Source of the DNA: Actinomycetota bacterium
GTDB lineage: Bacteria; Actinomycetota; Acidimicrobiia; Acidimicrobiales; Ilumatobacteraceae
Assembly (NCBI GenBank): GCA_016870775.1
Contig: VGAK01000004.1
Location: forward strand, 36,022 to 100,021
Length of the DNA stretch: 64,000 nucleotides
Direction of reading: 5' to 3'
Numbering within the stretch: position 1 is the stretch's first letter; each line of letters starts with the position of its first letter. Under the pieces are notes generated by a model. It worked only from the letters and a program-made list of their open reading frames with translations. It had not been told where the DNA came from and searched no databases. This document shows, piece by piece, positions 56,621 to 64,000 of this stretch. The position numbers and the translations under genes are program-made.

Positions 56621-57490
56621 TCAACGGGCATACACCGCCAAGCCGTAGATCACAGCCCACACGACACCGTAGAACTGGATGGAGCGGTCCCGGAAGAAAA
56701 CCTCCTCCGGGGCTCCACCTCCACCACGCTCGAGCACGAGCATGTAGCGGAGCAGTGCCAACACCATCGGCACGATCGTGAGTCCGTGGAGTGGAACCGT
56801 CTCGTCGATCGAGGCTGCGCTCTCGAGGGCCCACATGCAGTACGTCACCGCGGTCGCGGTGCACGACACCACGAGTATCTGACGCAGGTACACGGTGCTG
56901 TACTCCGCCAAGGAGCGCCGCGTCACCACAGCCCCCTCCCCCAATTCCAGGAGTTCAGCGAAACGCTTTCCCGCCACGATGAAGAACGAGCCGAAAGTGA
57001 TGCAGAGCACGAACCAGTTCGACATCGGTGTCTGGGTGGCGATCGCACCCGCCATCGCCCGCAGGACGAAGCCGCTGGACACAATGGCCAGATCGAGGAC
57101 CGGTACGTGCTTCAGGCCGACGCTGTAGGCCACCTGGATGACTGCATAGAGCACGAGGATCACACCGGCCTCGGGGCGCACCGACCATGCCAGCGCAGGT
57201 CCCCCGACGGTCAGCACAGACCCGAGGACTCGGGCCACCGGCAATGGAATCTCACCGGCCGCTATCGGTCGGAACTTCTTTCTGGGGTGGGTCCGGTCCT
57301 GCTCCAAGTCGCGAATGTCGTTCCAGAAATAGACCCCGGACGACACCAGACAAAACGCCGCGAACACCGTCGCAGCTCGACCGAGCGGACCGATCTCATC
57401 GAGCACACCGAGGGCGCCCGGACCGGCAAAGACCAGCACGTTCTTGACCCATTGCTTGGGCCGCGCCTCCCGCACGAGTGCTGCGATCAT
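56621..57490 (-). CDS. UbiA family decaprenyl-phosphate phosphoribosyltransferase
   Basis: ARPKQWVKNVLVFAGP, NDIRDLEQDRTHPRKKFRPIAAG. Confidence 0.93.
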   Translation of the reverse strand: MIAALVREARPKQWVKNVLVFAGPGALGVLDEIGPLGRAATVFAAFCLVSSGVYFWNDIRDLEQDRTHPRKKFRPIAAGEIPLPVARVLGSVLTVGGPALAWSVRPEAGVILVLYAVIQVAYSVGLKHVPVLDLAIVSSGFVLRAMAGAIATQTPMSNWFVLCITFGSFFIVAGKRFAELLELGEGAVVTRRSLAEYSTVYLRQILVVSCTATAVTYCMWALESAASIDETVPLHGLTIVPMVLALLRYMLVLERGGGGAPEEVFFRDRSIQFYGVVWAVIYGLAVYAR

Positions 57491-58191
57491 CGTTGCTCGC
57501 CCACCACTCCGGTCGCAGGTCCAGGATCATCTGTCAACCCTCCGAGTTCGCGGTGTCCGACGAGAACTCCCGTCGTGGCTGCTGCCAGCATCTCGGCGTC
57601 CCCTCGGGAGTCCCCGTACGCGACGTCGAGGCCGCCCTCGAACCCGGCCCCATCCATCCACTGTCGGACGCGCACCATTTTCTCGGCTCCGCGACAGTTC
57701 CGCCCTGCCAACTCGCCCGTGAGTCTCCCGTCGGCGTGCTCGAGTTCCGTGCAGAGCACCGCGTCGACCTCGAGGAGGTCACCCACCACGTGCATGTACT
57801 CCCCGAACGAGGCCGACACGATGATGACCACATCACCCCTCTCCTGATGCGAGCGGAGCCGCGCCGCTGTGTCCCGACGCATTTTCGAGCCGACGATCCG
57901 CCCGGCGTGCTCGATTCCCACCGTCGACGCCCGGTCCACCTCGATCCCGGCGAGACAATTGCGGACGAAATGCGCCTTCAACCCGTCGTTGTCGCGCCGC
58001 ACCACGAGTCGCACGATCGTCGGGAGTGTGCGCACGAGCGCCGACAGCACGCATCCGACGCCGGCAACACGAATCACATAGGGCAAGACACTGTCGCGCA
58101 CAGTCAGTGTGTGGTCGAAGTCGAAGGCGACCACGGTCATGCGTTCTGGTCCACGATCGCCAGAATTCGGCGCACGAGAATCGCCCGACAT
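57487..58191 (-). CDS. HAD-IB family phosphatase
   Basis: AFDFDHTLTVRDS, VSASFGEY, AYGDSRGDAEML; overlaps ubiA-like start. Confidence 0.9.
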   Translation of the reverse strand: MSGDSRAPNSGDRGPERMTVVAFDFDHTLTVRDSVLPYVIRVAGVGCVLSALVRTLPTIVRLVVRRDNDGLKAHFVRNCLAGIEVDRASTVGIEHAGRIVGSKMRRDTAARLRSHQERGDVVIIVSASFGEYMHVVGDLLEVDAVLCTELEHADGRLTGELAGRNCRGAEKMVRVRQWMDGAGFEGGLDVAYGDSRGDAEMLAAATTGVLVGHRELGGLTDDPGPATGVVGEQR

Positions 58192-58202
58192 GCCGAACGA
58201 CT

Positions 58203-59501
58203 CTACTTCCGCTCGTTCTCGAGTCGGAGAATGCCGCTCATGTCCATGAAGAACGACGGCCAACTCTTTCCCACGACACTCCCGTCATCGAGTGACACGT
58301 CGACTCCAGCGAGAGACACGAGCGACAACGCCATTGCCAGGCGGTGGTCCTCGTGCGTCTTGAATCTCGATGATCGAGGCCGGGCGGCACCGCCGAGCAC
58401 GAGACCATCGGCTTCACTCCGGACCTCGTAGCCCGCCCGGGCCAATTCGCCCGCGAGATCGTCGATCCGATTGCTCTCCTTGGCGCGGATGAAACCAATT
58501 CCCCGGATCCTGCTCGACCCCGCACCGAGACCGAGGGCAACCGCGACGGCGGGCACGAGATCGGAGCAATCGGCCATGTCCACGTCGACCGGAGTGATCG
58601 AGGCAGCGCCCTCGGTCACGGTCACGACATCGTCGCCATCCACGCCGACCACGGCCCCCATGTCCCGCAGGAGAACCAGGATTCGTGCGTCTCCCTGCAG
58701 GCGCGCCAGCGCGAGACCCGGGATCCTCACCCGACCCCCGGCGATCATCGCGCCCACAAGCGGGAAGGCAGCCGAGGAAAAGTCAGGCTCGATCCGATAC
58801 TTCGTGGGCAGGTACGGACGGGGCGCCACGACGATCTCTGTCCCCTCGATCCTGACATCGGCCCCGAAGGTCATCATCACCGCGGCCGTCATCTCGACAT
58901 ACGGGCGGGACACGAGGGCGCCAACGAGCTCGATGACGAGTCCCTCTGGCAGCACCGGTGCAATCAACATCAACGCCGAGATGAATTGGCTGGAGGCGTC
59001 ACCACGGACTCGGACACGACCACCTCGCATCGTGCCCGGGGAGACCGTGACCGGCAGATGCCCGGGATGGGCGGTTTCCACCCGTGCCCCGAGCACTCCG
59101 AGCGCCTCATGGAGCTCGCCCATCGGCCGTCCCCGGAGAGGCCCTCCGCCGTCCAGCCTCACGGGCGAGGTGTTCACCGAGGCAACCGCCGTGAGGAATC
59201 GCGATGTCGTCCCCGCAAGTCCACAGTCGACCGATGCCGGCAGGAGGGGGCCGTGTCCCGAACCGCCCGTGACGACGAAGTCGGTCCCGATTCCAGCGAT
59301 CCGATCCACCGAGCGGAGAGCCGCCAGCATCACCGCGACGTCGTCCCCATCCGGGAGACCCGTGAGCGTTGATTGCCCGTCCGCGAGCAAGGCGCACACC
59401 AGTGCCCTGTTCGCCAGACTCTTGGAGCCAGGAACCTCCACGGAGGCGTCCACCGGACCTGAGCGACCCGCGAGGCTCACCACTCCCCGGACTGCGTTCA
59501 T
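58203..59501 (-). CDS. aroA: 3-phosphoshikimate 1-carboxyvinyltransferase
   Basis: VPGSKSLANRALVCALLADG, DCGLAGTTSRFL, IKESNR-type RAKESNRIDDL. Confidence 0.95.
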   Translation of the reverse strand: MNAVRGVVSLAGRSGPVDASVEVPGSKSLANRALVCALLADGQSTLTGLPDGDDVAVMLAALRSVDRIAGIGTDFVVTGGSGHGPLLPASVDCGLAGTTSRFLTAVASVNTSPVRLDGGGPLRGRPMGELHEALGVLGARVETAHPGHLPVTVSPGTMRGGRVRVRGDASSQFISALMLIAPVLPEGLVIELVGALVSRPYVEMTAAVMMTFGADVRIEGTEIVVAPRPYLPTKYRIEPDFSSAAFPLVGAMIAGGRVRIPGLALARLQGDARILVLLRDMGAVVGVDGDDVVTVTEGAASITPVDVDMADCSDLVPAVAVALGLGAGSSRIRGIGFIRAKESNRIDDLAGELARAGYEVRSEADGLVLGGAARPRSSRFKTHEDHRLAMALSLVSLAGVDVSLDDGSVVGKSWPSFFMDMSGILRLENERK

Positions 59502-59523
59502 CGACCCACCGTCACCCACACCA

Positions 59524-60603
59524 TCACGAGAGCGGATGGGTGGCGGGCCGGAATCCCCTCGCCAACAATCCCCCACGGAAGAGATCGACGTGCTCGCTGC
59601 GGATCACTATCACCATCACACCCTTGTCCCCTTCGACAGAATGGACGACTTCGAAGTCGTGGATGTTCACTCCAAGATCGCCCGAGAGCGTGAACACCTC
59701 GGCCGCCGCACCGGGCCGATCGGGAATCGGGATGCGCACCTCGGTCAAGTCCTCTATCGCCCCTGCTTTCGACGGCAGATTCATCCGCGCACGCCGCGCA
59801 TCATCGAGGCGCCCACGGAGCGCCTCGGTGTTCCCCTCGTCTATGGAGGTGCGCATCGACCGCAGTCCGTCGATGAGATCATCGAGACCATCGAGAATCG
59901 CCGTGCGGTTCTCTCCGCAGATATCCAGCCAGATGCCCGAACGTGACGAGGCGATGCGTGTCATGTCCCGGAATCCACCGGCTGCGAGGCGCAACAGTGC
60001 GGCATGCTCGTCCGACCGGGTGGCGGCAACACCCATCAGTGCAGCCGCCGTGAGATGGGGGACGTGGCTCACCACCGCAACGAGACGATCGTGGCTCGAC
60101 GGCGCGAGCGCGACCACCTCCGCACCGAGCGACGAAACAACTTCTGCCACGAGCGAGAAGGCCTCGTCGGACGTGGAGGCGGTCGGCGTCAGGACCCAGG
60201 TCGCCCCCTCGAACATGGACGCATCAGCGCCCTCGAGGCCATCCAGTTCCGATCCCGCCATCGGATGACCGGGGACGAAGCGGGGATCATCGACGGCCTC
60301 GGCCACCGGAGACTTCACCGATCCGACGTCGGTGACGACGCCCCCGGTTGAGCCAAGAGCCCACCGGACTCCCTCGACCAGTGTCGCAACGGGTGTCGCC
60401 ACGAAGGTCACCCGTGCGTGGGTCGAGATACCAACGGCGTCCACCACACCCCGAGTCAGCGCCTCCTGTGCGCGCCCCTCGGCAGAATCGATCCCGTGCA
60501 CCGACCACCCTGCTCGACGCAGGGCGAGGCAAACCGATCCCCCGATCAGGCCCAAACCGACGACATTGGCGATGCTCGAGGCGTCATTTCCGGGGTCACT
60601 CAC
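59524..60603 (-). CDS. tyrA: Prephenate dehydrogenase with C-terminal ACT domain
   Basis: [32 protein letters not shown]-like C-terminus; GTG 6 nt after TAGCAT. Confidence 0.92.
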   Translation of the reverse strand: MSDPGNDASSIANVVGLGLIGGSVCLALRRAGWSVHGIDSAEGRAQEALTRGVVDAVGISTHARVTFVATPVATLVEGVRWALGSTGGVVTDVGSVKSPVAEAVDDPRFVPGHPMAGSELDGLEGADASMFEGATWVLTPTASTSDEAFSLVAEVVSSLGAEVVALAPSSHDRLVAVVSHVPHLTAAALMGVAATRSDEHAALLRLAAGGFRDMTRIASSRSGIWLDICGENRTAILDGLDDLIDGLRSMRTSIDEGNTEALRGRLDDARRARMNLPSKAGAIEDLTEVRIPIPDRPGAAAEVFTLSGDLGVNIHDFEVVHSVEGDKGVMVIVIRSEHVDLFRGGLLARGFRPATHPLS

Positions 60604-61366
60604 GCCTAGATGCTACTTGTCCACCCTTTGTGGCTGCCGTGGATAATGCGAACACCTCGTCGGTGGACAACAGCCTCCACCGACCAGGTGCGAGCGAGGG
60701 ATCCGCGAGAGGACCGATGCGGGTGCGCGCCAAACGCACGACGGGGAACCCGACGTGCTCGCACATCCTGCGCACCTGGCGATTGCGACCCTCGTGGATG
60801 ACAATGCGAAGCACACCCGGTTGCGGCTGACCCACGACCGCAGGCCCAGTCGGCCCGTCATCGAGTTCCACCCCCCGGCGCAGGCGCACCAACACCCGCT
60901 CGGGCACGGCGCGCCCGTTCGAGTCGACCTCCACGAGGTACTCCTTGTCGACACCGTGACGCGGATGTGCGAGCAGGTTGGCCAGTGTTCCGTCGTTGGT
61001 CAGGATCAACAGTCCGGAGGTGTCCATATCGAGCCGACCCACGGGAAACACCCGCGGCTCGCGCGGTACGAGATCCACGACGGTCTCGCGACCGTGCGTG
61101 TCCGACGCCGTGGTCACCACGCCAGTGGGCTTGTTCAAGACGTAGTGCACCGCACCCGGCACGATCCCCACCGGCACCCCGTCGACCTCCACCACATCAC
61201 AATCGGGCTCCACACGGCGACCGAGGACGGCGGTGTCGCCGTTGACCGTGACACGGCCGTTCGCGATCAGGTCCTCGCAGGCACGACGTGATCCGAATCC
61301 GATCCGGGCCAGGACCTTCTGGAGTCGCTCACCCGCGACGGCGGCTCCGGAGTCCTCAGTCACCAT
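60596..61366 (-). CDS. RsuA/RluB family pseudouridine synthase
   Basis: S4 domain [38 protein letters not shown]. Confidence 0.94.
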   Translation of the reverse strand: MVTEDSGAAVAGERLQKVLARIGFGSRRACEDLIANGRVTVNGDTAVLGRRVEPDCDVVEVDGVPVGIVPGAVHYVLNKPTGVVTTASDTHGRETVVDLVPREPRVFPVGRLDMDTSGLLILTNDGTLANLLAHPRHGVDKEYLVEVDSNGRAVPERVLVRLRRGVELDDGPTGPAVVGQPQPGVLRIVIHEGRNRQVRRMCEHVGFPVVRLARTRIGPLADPSLAPGRWRLLSTDEVFALSTAATKGGQVASRRE

Positions 61367-61991
61367 CGGGCGACGGGGCTGCGTGATCCACGTCGGAGTC
61401 GAGTTCGAGTCCGGGCTCGAGACGCAGCGTCTGCTCGAGCGCCTCCACGAGCGATGCGTCCGGAACGAAACTCGAGATCGGAGGCATGTCCTCCAGTGAC
61501 GCGAGGCCCAGTTTGTCGAGGAACAAGGGCGTCGTCCCCCACATCACGGCCAGCCCCGGCCCACTGTCGCGCCCGACGGGCGCGATGTAGCCGCGACCGT
61601 GGAGCGTGCGCATCACCGCTTCGGGGTCGACCCCTCGGATCGATGCGATCTGCAGACGGGAGATCGGTTGCTTGTAGGCGATGATCGCGAGGGTCTCCAG
61701 AGCTGCACCCGAGAGCCGGGTGCGTTGACCCTCGAGCACGAAACGCTCGACATAGTTCGCGAGGTCGGGATGGGACTGGAAACGCCACCCACCAGCGACC
61801 TTTGCGACCTGGAACCCGTGACCCGCATCCTCGTAGACCGAGGCGAGAACACCACAGATCTCCTCGACCCTCGCAACGGGGATCTCGACGAGTTCGGCGA
61901 TCAGTTGTGCCGGAACGGACTCCTGGGCGACCATCAGGATCGCTTCAATGGCGCGCACAGTCTCTTGAGCCACTGCGTCCCCCGAGGCCAC
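61356..61991 (-). CDS. scpB: Segregation and condensation protein B
   Basis: [25 protein letters not shown]. Confidence 0.94.
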   Translation of the reverse strand: MASGDAVAQETVRAIEAILMVAQESVPAQLIAELVEIPVARVEEICGVLASVYEDAGHGFQVAKVAGGWRFQSHPDLANYVERFVLEGQRTRLSGAALETLAIIAYKQPISRLQIASIRGVDPEAVMRTLHGRGYIAPVGRDSGPGLAVMWGTTPLFLDKLGLASLEDMPPISSFVPDASLVEALEQTLRLEPGLELDSDVDHAAPSPDGD

Positions 61992-61998
61992 GTGTCTC

Positions 61999-62775
61999 TC
62001 AGCCTTCGTAGACGTCGATCTCGACGTTGGAGCCGGCGTCCGGGCCCACTCCGGTCCAGGTCACGGTGATGTCGCCGAATCGGTCGTGCTGGTCGATCTC
62101 GATCCACCCCTGCTTGTAGAGCTCGAGCACGGCGAGAAAATGCACGATGATCTCGAGGCGCTCCACGAGCGAACCGGTGAGATCCCGGAACGTGACCTCC
62201 CGTCGAAGCGGGAGATCCTGCATCAGCTTGTCCACGGCCTCTGGCACCGCGAAACGCACCGGCGAGACATGGGACATCTCGAGCGACAGCCCCGACTTCG
62301 GGGTGATCGCCGCAACGAACCCCCTCTGCAACTTGGCGAGAGTGAGACCCTCCAGTGGGTCCGGGACGACCCCTGCGAACCGCTCGTCGGGGCCGGTGGT
62401 GCGGGGATAGACGAGATCGGCATCGTCCACGAACCGCGCCAAGATCTGGGCGACGTCCTTGAAGGTCTTGCACTCGAGCAACCGAGCCAGGAGCAGGTCC
62501 CGCTCCTCCCAGAGGGCCAGTTCATCGTCGAGTTCGACCGCGTCCCGACCGGGCAGAAGCCTCCGCGACTTGATCTCCACCAGCGTCGCCGCGATCAGCA
62601 GGAACTCCGTGGCGATCTCGAGGTCGAGTTCCCGCATCCGCCCGAGCTCGGCGAGATAGGCATCCACGATCGTGGACAGACTCACCTCGTGGATGTCCAC
62701 CTCCTCGCGCATGATCAGGTGGAGCAGAAGATCGAAAGGCCCCTCGTAGACGGGGGTTGAAACTTCGATCGGCAC
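61999..62775 (-). CDS. scpA: Segregation and condensation protein A
   Basis: VYEGPFDLLLHLIMREEVDIHEVSLSTI; GTG 6 nt after TACCAT. Confidence 0.94.
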   Translation of the reverse strand: MPIEVSTPVYEGPFDLLLHLIMREEVDIHEVSLSTIVDAYLAELGRMRELDLEIATEFLLIAATLVEIKSRRLLPGRDAVELDDELALWEERDLLLARLLECKTFKDVAQILARFVDDADLVYPRTTGPDERFAGVVPDPLEGLTLAKLQRGFVAAITPKSGLSLEMSHVSPVRFAVPEAVDKLMQDLPLRREVTFRDLTGSLVERLEIIVHFLAVLELYKQGWIEIDQHDRFGDITVTWTGVGPDAGSNVEIDVYEG

Positions 62776-62865
62776 GATCTCATGGTAGTGGCGCCGCCCG
62801 CGGGCATGAGGGAGGCCGGCGAAAGGTGCGGACACTGTCTCCCCCCGCGCCACTAGCGTCAGAGC

Positions 62866-63855
62866 GTGGCTCGGGTCCTGTCCTGCATCCAACCGACCGG
62901 AGAGGTCCACCTCGGGAACTACCTCGGTGCGCTCCGCACCTGGGTGGTCGGCCAACATGAAAAGGACGTCTTCCACGGAATCGTCGACCTCCATGCCCTG
63001 ACGGTGGTCGATCAACCCGGGATCGTGGGCCGCAACACGCTCGAGTTGGCCGCGATGCTGTTCGCCGTCGGCCTAGACCCCGACGTGGCCACGGTCTTCG
63101 TACAGAGCCATGTCCCCGAGCACAGCCAACTCGGATGGATCATGGAGTGCACGGTCTCCTACGGCGAACTCAGCCGGATGACCCAGTTCAAGGAGAAAGC
63201 CGCCAAGCGGGAGGTCGATTTCGTCGCCGCGGGCCTGTTCACCTATCCGGCACTCCAGGCCGCAGACATCTTGCTCTACGACGCCGACGAGGTGCCTGTC
63301 GGCGAGGATCAGCGGCAACACGTCGAGATCACCCGCGACATCGCCATCCGGTTCAACCACCGCTTCGGTGACACTTTCCGGATTCCCCGGGCCGTGCACC
63401 CGAGAGCCGGGGCGCGCGTGATGGATCTGCAGGAGCCGACTTCGAAGATGTCAAAGACGACCTCCGCCGACACGGGAATCGTGTTTCTCCTCGATGACGA
63501 CGCCACGATTGCGAGGAAGTTCAAACGAGCCGTCACCGATTCGGACTCGACCGTGCGTTATGACCGCGAGAGCAAACCCGGCGTCGCAAACCTCCTCGAC
63601 ATCCTCTCAGCGACCACCGGCGAGCCCGTCGAGCGTCTCGTCGACCGATACTCCCAGTACGGCCCGCTCAAGACCGACACAGCCGACGCCGTCGTGGCCC
63701 TCATCGCCCCGATTCGGGATAGGTACAACGATTTGCTGTCCGACCGTGGCGAACTCGCACGACTCGTCAGGGTCGGCAACGACCGCGCCCACCGGGTGGC
63801 GGCCGCCACCCTCGCGCGCGCGCACACCGCAATCGGTCTGATGCCGTCCACCTGA
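62866..63855 (+). CDS. trpS: Tryptophanyl-tRNA synthetase
   Basis: SCIQPTGEVHLGNYLGAL, KMSKT motif; GTG 6 nt after TAGCGT. Confidence 0.96.
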   Translation: MARVLSCIQPTGEVHLGNYLGALRTWVVGQHEKDVFHGIVDLHALTVVDQPGIVGRNTLELAAMLFAVGLDPDVATVFVQSHVPEHSQLGWIMECTVSYGELSRMTQFKEKAAKREVDFVAAGLFTYPALQAADILLYDADEVPVGEDQRQHVEITRDIAIRFNHRFGDTFRIPRAVHPRAGARVMDLQEPTSKMSKTTSADTGIVFLLDDDATIARKFKRAVTDSDSTVRYDRESKPGVANLLDILSATTGEPVERLVDRYSQYGPLKTDTADAVVALIAPIRDRYNDLLSDRGELARLVRVGNDRAHRVAAATLARAHTAIGLMPST

Positions 63856-63934
63856 GGGCCGATCCCGACCGCATCGAGCCGGGCTCCGCACACGGTGCGC
63901 ATGCGTCCCCTCCGTGCCGGACCTCGCGCGTGCC

Positions 63935-64000
63935 TCAGATCGTGTCGGCTTGCCGCAGGGCGTCTGCGAGCGGGTCTGTCGGGTCATCCGAGACGACGAG
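63935..64000 (-). CDS. C-terminal fragment of an unidentified protein running off the window
   Basis: Minus-strand open frame ...VVSDDPTDPLADALRQADTI-stop. Confidence 0.4.
   Translation of the reverse strand, partial: LVVSDDPTDPLADALRQADTI

Noticed and set aside
1-64000. CRISPR arrays, insertion sequences, prophage or integrase genes
   Set aside because: None seen: no regularly spaced repeats, transposase or integrase motifs; tRNA-Pro is not flanked by an integrase

Overview
The window is a high-GC actinobacterial chromosome segment. Gene content (Pup-proteasome operon, ThyX-like protein, DprE1/DprE2/UbiA arabinan-precursor cluster, WhiB, GarA-like cluster) suggests an Acidimicrobiia-like lineage; this is inferred from gene content, not measured. 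It is almost entirely coding, with about 70 chromosomal genes and no recognisable phage, transposon or CRISPR. Main blocks: (1) the Pup-proteasome system (trmI end, ferredoxin, mpa/ARC, dop, pup, prcB, prcA, pafA) followed by lepB, tatB, tatC and a Ski2-like helicase; (2) a tandem-domain ThyX-like protein, an acidic/basic small-protein pair and a lineage-type RG-rich protein; (3) a tandem glycine riboswitch upstream of gcvP, facing a gcvH-FHA(GarA-like)-MerR-DUF151-MerR-gcvT cluster; (4) tRNA-Pro(GGG), der, DUF512 PDZ/radical-SAM-like protein and ispH; (5) a catabolic-looking block of CoA ligase, GDPD, amidohydrolase, NMT1-like ABC importer, creatininase-family protein and FAD oxidoreductase; (6) the decaprenyl-phosphoryl-arabinose pathway (UbiA, HAD phosphatase, DprE1, DprE2); (7) aroA, tyrA, rluB-like, scpB, scpA and trpS. 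The strongest system-level observation is a TANNNT element exactly 6-8 nt upstream of about 25 start codons, which predicts pervasive leaderless transcription and also corrects several starts. Other notable points: a ThyX-like protein whose catalytic motif is split between two degenerate repeats, Pup ending in GGE with Dop retained, two genes that appear to need CTG starts, a DprE1 with Thr at the benzothiazinone-reactive cysteine, and a HAD phosphatase coupled to UbiA as a candidate for the DPPR phosphatase step.
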